Numbered from the stretch's first letter, positions 26,475-35,531 are shown. The stretch: DNA of 64,000 bases from Symbioplanes lichenis (GCF_030709675.1 NZ_JAUZQD010000001.1:310001-374000); one strand, 5' to 3'. Notes: generated from the sequence alone by a model not told the origin. Translations and numbers: made by a program.

Positions 26475-27130
26475 GCGATCTCATCCGCGTGCTCGTGGCC
26501 GACGACCAGGCGCTCATCCGCACCGGCTTCGCCACGATCATCGACGCCCAGCCGGACATGGAGGTCGTCGGCGAGTGCGGCGACGGCCGGGCCGCGGTCG
26601 ACCTGGCCGGCAAGCTGCGCCCGGATGTGGTCGTGATGGACGTCCGCATGCCCGTGCTCGACGGTATCGAGGCCACCCGCCACCTGGCCGGGGCGGGCGT
26701 CACCGACCCCGTCAAGGTGCTCGTCGTCACGACCTTCAACCTCGACGAGTACGTGTACGAGGCCCTGCGCGCCGGAGCCAGCGGCTTCCTCCTCAAGGAC
26801 GCGCCGCCGCCCCAGCTCCTCCACGGCATCCGCACCGTGGCGACCGGCGCCGCCCTGCTCGCCCCCGAGGTGACCCGTCAGCTCGTCGGCCGCTACGCCG
26901 CGCGCATCCGCCCCGCCGGCACCGCGCCCGAGGGCAGCGCGCTGACGACCCGCGAGCTGGAGGTGCTGCGCCTGATCGCCAACGGCCTGTCCAACAGCGA
27001 GATCGCGGCGACGCTGGTGATCAGCCAGGAGACCGTCAAGACGTACGTCTCCCGCATCCTCACCAAACTCGGCCTCCGCGACCGCGTCCAGGCCGTCGTC
27101 CACGCCTACCGCAACGGATTGGTCACCTGA
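26471..27130 (+). CDS. LuxR/NarL-family response regulator
   Basis: The 219-aa product has a receiver domain (residues 1-120: VLVADDQALIRTG with the acidic pair, VVVMDVRMPVLDG with the phospho-Asp, then a switch Thr and Lys in VTTFN and LLKDA). It ends in a LuxR-type HTH (150-215: LTTRELEVLRLIANGLSNSEIA, TVKTYVSRILTKLG). It starts at a GTG overlapping the kinase TGA, so it is translationally coupled. It overlaps the convergent SDR gene by 25 bp at the 3' end. Confidence 0.93.
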   Translation: MSDLIRVLVADDQALIRTGFATIIDAQPDMEVVGECGDGRAAVDLAGKLRPDVVVMDVRMPVLDGIEATRHLAGAGVTDPVKVLVVTTFNLDEYVYEALRAGASGFLLKDAPPPQLLHGIRTVATGAALLAPEVTRQLVGRYAARIRPAGTAPEGSALTTRELEVLRLIANGLSNSEIAATLVISQETVKTYVSRILTKLGLRDRVQAVVHAYRNGLVT

Positions 27131-27945
27131 CCCACCGCCCGCAGGCTCGACTGCCACAGGCGGCGGGCCCGCGCCGGGTCGGTCGAGCGGCCGGTCGCCG
27201 CGAAGGGCGTACGGCAGGCGAAATAGCCGCCGGGAACGAGCGCGGCCGGATCGGTGGCCAGCCAGACGAGCGTGTCGGCGCCCTGCTCACTGGTTCGGAA
27301 GAAGCTCTTGCCCAAGGTGAAGACCGGACTCCTCAGCCCGAACCCGCTGCGGATCAGCCCGGGAAAGAAGCACGTCGCCACGATGCCGAGCCCGGTCCAG
27401 CGGCGGGCGGCCTCGACGGTCATGAGAATGTTCGCCTGTTTGCTCGCCCCGTAGGCCAGCCACCGGCTGAACTGCCGCCGGCCCGGCCGGTCCACATCGA
27501 GCGTCCCCCAGGCCTCCGCCAGCGACGACGTCGTCACGATCCGAGCCGGCGCCTCCGGCGTGGCGGCGGCCCGCAGCCGATCCAGCAACAGCTGGGTGAG
27601 CAGAAACCCACCCAGATGATTGACCTGTACGGTCGCGTCGTGCCCGTCCCCGGTGGGCCGCCGCACCGACGTCAGCAACCCCGCGTTGTTCGCCAGCACG
27701 TCCACCCGCTCATGGTCGGCCGCGATCGCCGCCCCCACCGCCCGCACCTCGTCCAGCACCGCGAAGTCGGCCCGATACGAGGCCGGCGTGCGCCCGCTGA
27801 CCTCCCGCACCTGCGCGACGGCAGCCTCCAGCCGCTGCGGATCCCGCCCGAGCAGCACGACGTCGTCGCCCGCCCGCGCGAGAGCGACAGCCGCGGCGAG
27901 CCCGATCCCCGAGCTCGCCCCCGTCACCACCACAGTCCGGCGCAT
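27106..27945 (-). CDS. Short-chain dehydrogenase/reductase
   Basis: A 279-aa SDR. TGASSGIG near residues 7-14 is the NAD(P)-binding glycine motif, NNAG follows at about 90, and the catalytic S...YxxxK is present (Ser in TTSSLAE, then YGASK). SDRs act as NAD(P)(H)-dependent oxidoreductases on alcohols or ketones; the substrate is not clear. The ATG at 27945 gives the normal family N-terminus (MRRTVVVTGASSG); the longer in-frame extension upstream is antisense to the QOR gene. It follows the QOR gene by 29 nt on the same strand, probably one operon. Confidence 0.88.
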   Translation of the reverse strand: MRRTVVVTGASSGIGLAAAVALARAGDDVVLLGRDPQRLEAAVAQVREVSGRTPASYRADFAVLDEVRAVGAAIAADHERVDVLANNAGLLTSVRRPTGDGHDATVQVNHLGGFLLTQLLLDRLRAAATPEAPARIVTTSSLAEAWGTLDVDRPGRRQFSRWLAYGASKQANILMTVEAARRWTGLGIVATCFFPGLIRSGFGLRSPVFTLGKSFFRTSEQGADTLVWLATDPAALVPGGYFACRTPFAATGRSTDPARARRLWQSSLRAVGQVTNPLR

Positions 27946-27974
27946 CCCCCATTGGACCACTGCGACATCTGTCT

Positions 27975-28904
27975 TCAGTTCGTCAGCACGATCTTGCCCC
28001 GCACATGGCGCTGCTCGATCAGGCGATGGGCCTCGGCGGCGCGGGCGAGCGGCACCTCGCGCGAGACCTCCACGCACAGCTTGCCCACGATGGCGAGATC
28101 GGCCAGGCCCTCCAGCATCAGCCCGTCGGGCCGCACGAAGACGTAGCGCCCGCCCTGCTCCTTCACCGCGGGGTCGACGATCGACGCGTGCCGGGCGGGG
28201 CTGCGGACCAGTGCGGCGGACTGCTTGAGCGCCGAGCCGCCGACCAGGTCGAGGGCGGCATCGACGCGGCCGTCGCCGCCGGCCAGATCGGCGAGGTCGT
28301 CGGGCAGTGTGTCGCCGTAGGGGATCGGCTCGCAGCCGAGGCCGCGCAGGAAGTCGTGGTTGGCGGCCGACGCGGTGCCGATGACGCGCGCGGCGCCGAG
28401 GGCGCGGGCGATCTGGACGGCGAGGTGACCGACGCCACCGGCCGCCGCGTGCACGAGGACGACGTCGCCCGGGCCGACGCGCAGGGCGGCCAGCGCCTGA
28501 TACGCCGTCAGGCCCGCGAGCGGCAGCCCGCCGGCCTGCGCGAACGTCAGTGCGGCGGGCTTGTGCGCGACGGCCGGCTCGGCCACGGTGACCAGCTCGG
28601 CGTAGGTGCCGTGCTGCACGGTGTCCTTGCGCGCATAGGCCATCACCTCGTCGCCCGGCTTGAACCGGGTCACCGCGGGCCCGACCGTGTCGACGACGCC
28701 CGCCACGTCCCAGCCCGGGATCAGCGGGGTGTGGTGTGGATAGGCCGACCACAGCGCGCCCGCCCGAATGCCGGCGTCGACCGGGTTGACCCCGGCGGCG
28801 CGGACGCGGATGCGGACCGAGTCCATGCCCACGTGCGGGTCGGGCAGGTCACGCCACTGCAGGACGTCAGCGTCGCCGTACTCGTCGAGCGCGATGGCTT
28901 TCAT
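27975..28904 (-). CDS. NADPH:quinone-oxidoreductase-like MDR protein
   Basis: A 309-aa medium-chain dehydrogenase/reductase without the zinc-binding residues of alcohol dehydrogenases, matching the quinone oxidoreductase branch. It begins MKAIALDEYGDADVLQW, with AGVNPVDAGIRAG, PGWDVAGVVDTVG and the nucleotide-binding loop HAAAGGVGHLAVQIA. It should reduce quinones or enones with NADPH in the cytosol. The ATG at 28904 has TAGACT 7 nt upstream (28917-28912) and no Shine-Dalgarno sequence, so it is probably leaderless and heads the operon with the SDR gene. Confidence 0.9.
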   Translation of the reverse strand: MKAIALDEYGDADVLQWRDLPDPHVGMDSVRIRVRAAGVNPVDAGIRAGALWSAYPHHTPLIPGWDVAGVVDTVGPAVTRFKPGDEVMAYARKDTVQHGTYAELVTVAEPAVAHKPAALTFAQAGGLPLAGLTAYQALAALRVGPGDVVLVHAAAGGVGHLAVQIARALGAARVIGTASAANHDFLRGLGCEPIPYGDTLPDDLADLAGGDGRVDAALDLVGGSALKQSAALVRSPARHASIVDPAVKEQGGRYVFVRPDGLMLEGLADLAIVGKLCVEVSREVPLARAAEAHRLIEQRHVRGKIVLTN

Positions 28905-28979
28905 GCCGGAAAGTCTAGATCAGCGGCTTTTCCGCGAAAGCGTCTCCGCCGGGAAAAGGCCCGCCGGGGAAGAAAGTGG

Positions 28980-29052
28980 AGCGGACGACGGGATTCGAAC
29001 CCGCGACCCTCACCTTGGCAAGGTGATGCGCTACCAGCTGCGCTACGTCCGC
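28980..29052 (-). tRNA. tRNA-Gly (anticodon GCC), second copy
   Basis: It is identical over 73 nt to the tRNA-Gly at 10689-10761 but on the opposite strand, and its flanks are unrelated. The acceptor GCGGACG pairs with CGTCCGC, and the anticodon loop is TTGCCAA. CCA is not encoded. The 3' flank on the minus strand is CCACTTTCTTCCCC, a plausible U-rich end. Confidence 0.97.
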
Positions 29053-29078
29053 GTGCCGCCGTGGCGACGACACAGACT

Positions 29079-29720
29079 CTAGAGGATGTCGGGCCCCGGC
29101 CACAAAACGGGGTCGGCGAGGCCGCGGATCATCCGCAGCGCGATCGCGTCGAAGGTCGGCACCCGCGAGCCGCCCTCCGCCAGCGCCGCGGCCAGGTGCG
29201 GATAGTCGCCGCTGAGCACCGCCTCGCCGATCAGCGCGACCTGCTCCTCGGTCGGCGGGCCGGCCAGCTCGTTCGCCACGAAGTTCGCCACAAAGCCCGT
29301 GAGCAGGGCGATCACCTCCAGCTTGGTGCTGCCGTCCAGCCGCGTCGGGGCCAGGGCCGCCAACCCCTGCTCGAGGTACGCCACCATGTGCCGGCCGGTG
29401 ATCCGCCGCGCGGCCAGGGCCCCGGGCAGCCAGGGGTGCGCGAGCATCGACGCCCGCTGCGCGCGGCAGATGGCCAGCAGATCGCCCTGCCAGTCACCTG
29501 TAGGAGTGATCGCCGGCACGTCCGCCCCGACCCGGTCGACCATCGCGTCGACGAGCCGGTCCTTGTCCGGCACGTACGTGTAGAGCGACATCGCCCCGGC
29601 CCCGATCTCCCCGGCGATCCGGCGCATGGTCACCGCGGCGAGCCCGTCGGCGTCGGCGACCGCGATCGCCGCCTCGATCACCCGCTCCAGAGTGTGAGCG
29701 GGCGGACGACCCCGCGTCAT
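29079..29720 (-). CDS. TetR-family transcriptional repressor
   Basis: A 213-aa regulator. The N-terminal HTH reads VIEAAIAVADADGLAAVTMRRIAGEIGAGAMSLYTYVPDKDRL, and the helical C-terminal half is a ligand-binding domain of the TetR_C type seen with tetracycline/aminoglycoside-class repressors. ATG 29720 is chosen over the ATG at 29726 because GGAG (29730-29727) lies 6 nt upstream of it. It is divergent from the CocE-type hydrolase with only 52 bp between them, holding an inverted repeat, so it most likely represses itself and the hydrolase. Confidence 0.9.
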   Translation of the reverse strand: MTRGRPPAHTLERVIEAAIAVADADGLAAVTMRRIAGEIGAGAMSLYTYVPDKDRLVDAMVDRVGADVPAITPTGDWQGDLLAICRAQRASMLAHPWLPGALAARRITGRHMVAYLEQGLAALAPTRLDGSTKLEVIALLTGFVANFVANELAGPPTEEQVALIGEAVLSGDYPHLAAALAEGGSRVPTFDAIALRMIRGLADPVLWPGPDIL

Positions 29721-29738
29721 CGGCATCTCCTGATAGCA

Positions 29739-29761
29739 TTTCCGGTACAACGTACGGGAAA
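29739..29761. promoter_or_regulatory. TetR operator between repressor and hydrolase
   Basis: Half-sites TTTCCGGTAC and GTACGGGAAA are separated by AAC and match as an inverted repeat at 9 of 10 positions. The site lies 18 nt from the TetR start and 12 nt from the hydrolase start. TAGCAT (29734-29739) would be the plus-strand -10, so its start point falls within the operator, consistent with repression. Confidence 0.7.
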
Positions 29762-29772
29762 GAGGTCCCGCC

Positions 29773-31401
29773 ATGCGTGAACTGCCACTTCTCCTCCGAG
29801 CGATGCGCCGCCGGCCCCGGAAGGGCCGGCTGTCCGCACGGTACGACGTCCGGCGCGAGTCCGGTCTGCCGGTGCCCGCCGCCGACGGCGTGATCCTGCG
29901 CGCCGACCACTACGCCCCCGTCACGTCCGAGCCGTGCCCGACCGTGCTGGTCCGGGCGCCCTATGTCCGCAGTGGCTTCCCATTCAACTATCTCTACGGC
30001 GTGCTCGTCGCCGAGCAGGGCTTCCACGTGATCCTGCAGAGCAGCCGTGGCACGGGCGGCTCGGAGGGCGACTACCGGTGGGTGCGCGACGAGGCGGCCG
30101 ACGGGCAGGCGACGGTTCGCTGGCTGCGCGACCAGCCCTGGTTCACCGGCGACCTGTTCACCCTGGGCGCGAGCTACATGGCCTACACGCAGGCGGTGCT
30201 CGCCCACGACCCGCCGCCGGAGTGGCGCGGCGCGGTGCTGCAGGTCGGGTTCGGCGACACACACGAGTTCTTCTGGGGCGGCGGCGTCTTCCGGCTCGAG
30301 CGGGCGCTGATCGGCGGGGCGCTGCTGTTCCTCGACAACGCCCGCACCCGCGACTATTTCCGCGGCACCCTCCGCCTGATGCGCCACCTGAAGCGCATGA
30401 CGCATGAGCTGCCGTTGCTCGACGCCTATCCGCGGGGGTTCGGCGGCCGGCGCCCGGTGTTCGAGGAGTGGCTGGCCCACCCCGAGGCGGAGCACTGGGC
30501 CGACACGACGGTCAGCGGCGTCGTGCCGAAGATCCCCGTCCCGGTCAGCCTCTGCACCGGCTGGTGGGACCTCGAGCCGGGCCGGACCATCGAGCACTAC
30601 GCCGGCCTGCGCGCGGCCGGCGCCGATGTCGACCTGCTCATCGGGCCGTGGACGCACACGTCGGCGCTCGATCGCGGCTGGACCGAGACGTTCGCCCAGG
30701 CGCTGCGCCGGCTGCGGGGCGAGCCTCCGGCCTATCGCGTCCGGGTCCACGTCGGCGGCCTGAACGAGTGGCGCGACCTGCCCGACTGGCCACCCCCGGC
30801 CGTCCCCCACGACTGGACGCTCGAGGAGGCGCTGTCCGCGGGCCTCGGCGCCAGCAGCTTCCACTACGACCCGGCCGACCCGACGCCGTCCTATGCGGGG
30901 GCGCTGCAGTCCCCGACGCAGGGCCAGCGCGACAACGCGCCCCTGGAGAAGCGGGCCGACGTCCTGCTCTTCACCAGCCCGCCGCTGACCGAGCCGCTGG
31001 AGATCATGGGTCCGGTCCGGGCCACCTTCGACGCGACCACCACCGCCGCGAGCGGCGACCTCTTCGCCCGCCTCTGCGACGTCGACCCGTCCGGCCGCTC
31101 ACTCAACATCTGCGACGGCCTGACCCGCATGACCGACGGCCGCACCGTGGTCGAGCTGGGCCCGGCCGCGCACCACTTCAAGCCCGGCCACCGCCTGCGC
31201 CTTCAGGTGAGCGGGGGCGCGCACCCTCGCTACCTGCGCAACTACGGGACGGGCGAGCCCCCGGGCCCCGCCACCCGCCTCATCGCCACCGACACCACGG
31301 TCCGCCACACCTCGGTGCTGACCCTCCCGGTCGTCACGGCGCGCGCGGAGCCGACCGCCCGAGGGTCCGACGAGGCCATGCCGAGCGCGGCACCGGGGTA
31401 A
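29773..31401 (+). CDS. CocE/NonD-family (X-Pro dipeptidyl-peptidase-like) hydrolase
   Basis: A 542-aa alpha/beta hydrolase. SSRGTGGSEGDY is the family's oxyanion region, LGASYMAY carries the nucleophile Ser134, an Asp is found in the TGWWDLEPG segment and His in GPWTH. The C-terminal third is the jelly-roll domain (LEIMGPVRATFDATTT, RLCDVDPSGRSLNICDG). There is no signal peptide, so it is cytosolic. The family cleaves esters, acyl or dipeptidyl groups, including cocaine esterase and beta-lactam acylases. ATG follows GAGG. Its promoter overlaps the TetR operator, so it is probably induced by its substrate or a related xenobiotic. Confidence 0.88.
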   Translation: MRELPLLLRAMRRRPRKGRLSARYDVRRESGLPVPAADGVILRADHYAPVTSEPCPTVLVRAPYVRSGFPFNYLYGVLVAEQGFHVILQSSRGTGGSEGDYRWVRDEAADGQATVRWLRDQPWFTGDLFTLGASYMAYTQAVLAHDPPPEWRGAVLQVGFGDTHEFFWGGGVFRLERALIGGALLFLDNARTRDYFRGTLRLMRHLKRMTHELPLLDAYPRGFGGRRPVFEEWLAHPEAEHWADTTVSGVVPKIPVPVSLCTGWWDLEPGRTIEHYAGLRAAGADVDLLIGPWTHTSALDRGWTETFAQALRRLRGEPPAYRVRVHVGGLNEWRDLPDWPPPAVPHDWTLEEALSAGLGASSFHYDPADPTPSYAGALQSPTQGQRDNAPLEKRADVLLFTSPPLTEPLEIMGPVRATFDATTTAASGDLFARLCDVDPSGRSLNICDGLTRMTDGRTVVELGPAAHHFKPGHRLRLQVSGGAHPRYLRNYGTGEPPGPATRLIATDTTVRHTSVLTLPVVTARAEPTARGSDEAMPSAAPG

Positions 31402-31433
31402 CGCGTCCGGCGCCGGGGTTCTCGCCGGCCGCG

Positions 31434-32078
31434 TCAGCCGGCGGCGTCGGTGAGTGCCGTGGTGGCCGGGGAGGTGACGGCGGGGGCGCGGCCGCGGAGG
31501 ACGTCCCATGCTGCCTTGCCGCTGGCGAAGTAGTCGCGGACCCATTTGCCGGCGAGCAGCCTTGCTCCGCAGCCTGTGCAGTCGGCGCGCACGCCTTCCA
31601 CGTCCACGTCCAGCTGCCGGCAGACGGTCACTGCGCGGGGCAGGTGGTAGGCCTGCGTGACGATCAGGGCCGACCGCACCCCGTAGACGTCTCGTGCCCG
31701 GCGACAGCTGTCGTAGGTGTCGAGCCCGTACGGGTCGGCCACCACCCGGGCCGGATCGATGCCCAGCTCACCGGTCAGGTAGCCGGTCATCGAGGCGGTC
31801 TCGTCTCCCGACTCGCCACCCCCGTCGCCCGACACCAGGATCGCCCGCGCGCGCCCGCTGGTCACCAGCTCCGACGCGGTGCGCAGGCGCCCGGCCAGCC
31901 GAGCCTCCGGCGTATGCCGATCCGCTCCCACCTGCGTCCCCAGGACGATGACCACATCGGCCTCCGGGGCGTCGCCGGCGTCGTGCACATGACCCCACGC
32001 GGCGCCCGTCGTCCACAACCACGGCAGGCTGACGAGCACCACCACAGCACCAACCGCGAGAATCAGACGCCGACGCAC
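31434..32078 (-). CDS. DUF218 (ElyC/SanA/YdcF) family membrane-anchored protein
   Basis: A 214-aa protein with one N-terminal membrane helix (residues 5-27) and a DUF218 domain: DVVIVLGTQV, RLRTASELVTSGRARAILVSGDGGG and ALIVTQAYHLPRAV. Family members SanA and ElyC affect envelope integrity and vancomycin sensitivity; the biochemical reaction is unknown. The start is GTG 32078, with TAAGGT (32090-32085) 6 nt upstream and no ribosome site, so it is likely leaderless. Confidence 0.87.
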   Translation of the reverse strand: MRRRLILAVGAVVVLVSLPWLWTTGAAWGHVHDAGDAPEADVVIVLGTQVGADRHTPEARLAGRLRTASELVTSGRARAILVSGDGGGESGDETASMTGYLTGELGIDPARVVADPYGLDTYDSCRRARDVYGVRSALIVTQAYHLPRAVTVCRQLDVDVEGVRADCTGCGARLLAGKWVRDYFASGKAAWDVLRGRAPAVTSPATTALTDAAG

Positions 32079-32112
32079 GTGCCGACCTTAGAAGGCCCGC
32101 GCCAGGGTGGAG

Positions 32113-33291
32113 TCAGCCGCAGGTGAGGAGGCCGGCGCGGTCCTTGGCGCGCAATACGTGGCCGGCGGCGTCCTTCAGTCGTACGGCGAAGTCATTGTCC
32201 TGGGCCGCCTCGGCGACCAAGGCTGATGCCATCGGCTCCGCGTCACCGGGGCGGATGGTCAGGGCGAGGTCGCCGCCCGCGGCGATGAAGCGGACCGCGC
32301 GCTCGCCGACCGGGGCGATGGCGGCGGCGTCGGCGGCGCCCAGGTCGTCGGAGACGACGAGGCCCTGGAAGCCGAGCTTCTCGCGGAGGAGGCCAGTGAT
32401 GATCGGCTCGGAGTAGGCGGCGATGGTCTGCTGGTCGAGGCGCGGGTAGCGGGCCGACGACATCATCACCGCGGCGGAGCCGGCCGCGATGCCCGCGCGG
32501 AAGGGCTCCAGGTAGGGGTCGTCGGCGCTGGTGCGGCCGTCGATGACGTCGGCGGTCACGTCGGTGTTGGCGCGCACGCGGCCCAGGCCCGGGAAGTGCT
32601 TGAGGACCGTGAGCACGCCCGCGTCCTGGGAGGCGGGGACGGCCGTTCGGATGGCCGCCGCGACCCGGGCGGGATCCGAGCCGTACTGGCGGCGGAAGGC
32701 GCCGATGGGCGGGTTGGCCTCGGCGATGTCGGCGGGCACGGTGTCGGCGACCGGGGCCAGGTTGAGCGTGATGCCGATGGCGGCCAGGCGGCGGGCGCTG
32801 CCGCTGACCGTGTCGCGCAGCTCGGCGGCGGAGCGGGCGCCGAGGCGTTGCGCCGACGGGAGGACCGGGAAGTCGTCGCCCTTGAGGGTCTGGACGCTGC
32901 CGCCCTCCTGGTCCAGCGCGACCAGCGGCGGGATCGTGCCGCCGGCCCGGGTCACGGCGCTGATGTCGGCGCGCAGGGCGGTGGCGGAGCGGGTGCTGCG
33001 GCCGGCCAGGAAGACGCCGCCGAGGTGGAGGCGGGCGAGGTCGCCGGTGATCGTGCGCGGCTTCGCGACGGGGGTGCCGATCATCAGCACCTGACCCGCC
33101 TGCTCCGGCACCGGCATACCGCCGAGTATCCGGCCGACGCAATCGGCGGAGGGGGACGACGACGGCGCGGGGGACGCCGACAAAGACGGCGAAACGGACG
33201 GCGCCGAGAGCGCGGGGGCGGCGGCGCGCGACGAGCACGCGCCCGCGAGCAGCAGGACGGAGACGGCCAGAAGGCGGAAGACGGGACGCAT
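32113..33291 (-). CDS. Glycoside hydrolase family 3 lipoprotein (NagZ-like beta-N-acetylhexosaminidase)
   Basis: A 392-aa lipoprotein. The lipobox LLAGAC lies near residues 15-20 and is followed by an Ala/Ser/Pro linker to about 50. The GH3 TIM barrel has QAGQVLMIG, ALDQEGG, LNLAPVADT, LKHFPGLGR...NTD (the acid/base loop in its actinomycete form) and LVVSDDLGA with the nucleophile Asp. It should release terminal GlcNAc or related sugars from peptidoglycan fragments at the outer face of the membrane. ATG 33291 is preferred; TAGCGT (33305-33300) lies 8 nt upstream without a ribosome site (leaderless pattern). Confidence 0.9.
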   Translation of the reverse strand: MRPVFRLLAVSVLLLAGACSSRAAAPALSAPSVSPSLSASPAPSSSPSADCVGRILGGMPVPEQAGQVLMIGTPVAKPRTITGDLARLHLGGVFLAGRSTRSATALRADISAVTRAGGTIPPLVALDQEGGSVQTLKGDDFPVLPSAQRLGARSAAELRDTVSGSARRLAAIGITLNLAPVADTVPADIAEANPPIGAFRRQYGSDPARVAAAIRTAVPASQDAGVLTVLKHFPGLGRVRANTDVTADVIDGRTSADDPYLEPFRAGIAAGSAAVMMSSARYPRLDQQTIAAYSEPIITGLLREKLGFQGLVVSDDLGAADAAAIAPVGERAVRFIAAGGDLALTIRPGDAEPMASALVAEAAQDNDFAVRLKDAAGHVLRAKDRAGLLTCG

Positions 33292-33401
33292 CGCCCGCAA
33301 CGCTATCCGACGCCCGCGACGACATCGGATCTTGAACTTCTCTCAACCGGCGGCACCCCGGGCCGATGGGGCGGGCCTCGCATCACAGGAAGGACCCATC
33401 G

Positions 33402-35516
33402 ATGCGCCGATTGTTGCTAGCTGCAGCCGTCCTCGTCGCTCTCCCGGCCGCTCTCCCCGCGCCGGCCCTCGCCGCCCCGGCGGCCAAGCCGCTGCCGCAC
33501 ACCGCCGGCGGCTACGTGCCGGCGGCCGGGCGTACGGTCGCCAAGGTCCGCGCGCTGGACGTGCTCCCCGACAGCGTCGACCTCCGCGCCGACGCCCCGA
33601 GCCCCGGCGACCAGGGGCAGATCGGCGCCTGCGTGGCCTGGACCGTCGGCTACAGCATCATGGGCTACTGGGCCAAGCACACCGGTGGCGCGGGCGCCCC
33701 GTACGCACCGCTCTTCCTCTACATGCGCAACGTCGCCAAGGGCGGGGCGCCGTCCGCCGGGCTGGTCCCCGACTACGTGCTCGCCAACGCGCAGTCCGCG
33801 GGCGTCGACACGCAGGACGACTACTGGCAGGGCACCACGAACTGGCAGGACGCCCCGAGCCAGACGCAGATCGACAACGCGAGGAACTACCGGGTCAGCG
33901 GCTGGACGCGGCTCTTCAACGGCGCCAACCAGGGCGCCGGGGCGCAGGCCGCGGTCATGCAGTCGCTGGCGTCGGGCAACCCGGTGGCGCTGGGCATCCC
34001 GGTGTTCCGCGACTTCATGTACCTGCGGCAGCACTCGCTCTACACGACCACGAGCGGCACGAACCTCGGCGGGCACATGATCGCCGTGTACGGCTACGAC
34101 GCCCAGGGCGTCTTCATCCGCAACTCGTGGGGTACGGGCTGGGGCAACGGCGGCGACGCCAAGCTCTCGTGGGCGTTCGTGACCAAGGCGGCCACCGGGG
34201 CGTACGCGGTCAGCGGCGTCACCACCCCGGCGCAGCCCACCGTCCCGATGCCCTCGGTGGCGGCGCTGTCGACGACCAAGGCGCCCGCGGGCACGGCGGT
34301 CACGATCACGGGCTCGAGCCTGGCGAGCGTGACGTCGGTCAAGTTCGGCGGGACCGAGGCGACGTTCCAGCCGCAGGTCACCAACGGTGTCACCAAGCTC
34401 GTCGCCACCGCGCCCGCGCACGCCACGGGTCTCGTCGACGTGACGGTCACCAACGCGGCGGGCACCAGCGCGGCCGTCAAGACCAGCAAGTTCACGTACG
34501 TCCCGCCGGCGCCCGGCATCACCCGCCTCGACCCGGCGACCGTCACGGTCCTGGGCGGCCAGACGGTCACGCTCGCCGGCTCCGACCTCGCCGGCGTCAC
34601 CTCCGTCAAGGTGGGCACCGTCACCGCCCCGGCCACCAAGGTCACCGCGTCGTCGCTGACCTTCGCCGCCCCGATCCGCCCGGCCGGCACCTATCCGGTC
34701 ACGGTCACCAACGCGTGGGGCACGTCGAACCCCGCGGGCCAGCTCACGTACGCGCTCCCGCCCGCCCCCGTGATCACGACGGTCACCCCGGCGAGCGGCC
34801 TCACCTACAAGTCCACGGCCGTGACCCTCACCGGCACCGACTTCGCCGGGGCGACGAAGATGACGCTCGACGGGCGTACCGTCGGCTTCACCAAGGTCTC
34901 GGACACCCAGCTCAAGCTGACCCTCCCGGCCCACGCCGCGGGCACCGGCGCGCTGCAGCTCACCACCCCGGGCGGCACCAGCACCGCCGGCACGTTCACC
35001 TGGACGGCCCCGCCGGTCCCGGTCGTCACGGACATCACCCCGGGCAGCGGCCTCACCTATGTCCGCACCCCGGTCGTCGTCACCGGCACCGGCTTCACCG
35101 ACAGCACCCGGGTCACCGTCGCCGGCGTCACCGTCCCCTACACCAAGGTCTCGGACACCCAGCTCAAGCTGACCCTCCCGGTCCGCGCGGCCGGTCCCGC
35201 CGACCTGCGGATCACCACCCCCGGCGGCACCTCGGCGGCGGGCACGGCCTTCACCTACGAGGCGCCGCCCGTCCCCGAGATCACCGGCCTGAGCGTGACA
35301 ACCGCCTCCACCAAGTCGACGACCACGATCACCGTCACCGGCACCGGACTCACCGGGGCGTCCAAGGTCCTGGTCGGCCCGGCGGCTGTCGGCTTCACCA
35401 AGCTCTCCGACACCCAGCTCCGCGTGACGATCCCGCCGCGCGCGGCCACGACCACGACCATCACGGTGGTCACCCCGGGCGGCACCAGCACCGGCGTGCC
35501 ACTCACCTTCGCCTGA
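33402..35516 (+). CDS. Secreted papain-like (C1A) cysteine protease with five IPT/TIG domains
   Basis: A 704-aa exported protein. The signal peptide is residues 1-25 (cut after ALA). The papain-fold domain is about 55-275 with oxyanion Gln73, Cys77 (GQIGACVAWT), His225 (GGHMIAVYGYD) and Asn241 (RNSWGTGWG), all present. Five Ig-like IPT/TIG repeats follow from about 282 to the end, each ending in an F/L-TY or FTW strand. Repeats 3 and 4 share a 41-nt identical DNA block (34889-34929 and 35141-35181). The TIG array probably binds cell wall or polymers, presenting the protease. ATG 33402 follows AGGAAGGA. A hairpin ends the gene. Confidence 0.9.
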   Translation: MRRLLLAAAVLVALPAALPAPALAAPAAKPLPHTAGGYVPAAGRTVAKVRALDVLPDSVDLRADAPSPGDQGQIGACVAWTVGYSIMGYWAKHTGGAGAPYAPLFLYMRNVAKGGAPSAGLVPDYVLANAQSAGVDTQDDYWQGTTNWQDAPSQTQIDNARNYRVSGWTRLFNGANQGAGAQAAVMQSLASGNPVALGIPVFRDFMYLRQHSLYTTTSGTNLGGHMIAVYGYDAQGVFIRNSWGTGWGNGGDAKLSWAFVTKAATGAYAVSGVTTPAQPTVPMPSVAALSTTKAPAGTAVTITGSSLASVTSVKFGGTEATFQPQVTNGVTKLVATAPAHATGLVDVTVTNAAGTSAAVKTSKFTYVPPAPGITRLDPATVTVLGGQTVTLAGSDLAGVTSVKVGTVTAPATKVTASSLTFAAPIRPAGTYPVTVTNAWGTSNPAGQLTYALPPAPVITTVTPASGLTYKSTAVTLTGTDFAGATKMTLDGRTVGFTKVSDTQLKLTLPAHAAGTGALQLTTPGGTSTAGTFTWTAPPVPVVTDITPGSGLTYVRTPVVVTGTGFTDSTRVTVAGVTVPYTKVSDTQLKLTLPVRAAGPADLRITTPGGTSAAGTAFTYEAPPVPEITGLSVTTASTKSTTTITVTGTGLTGASKVLVGPAAVGFTKLSDTQLRVTIPPRAATTTTITVVTPGGTSTGVPLTFA

Positions 35517-35531
35517 TTCACGTACGGGATC

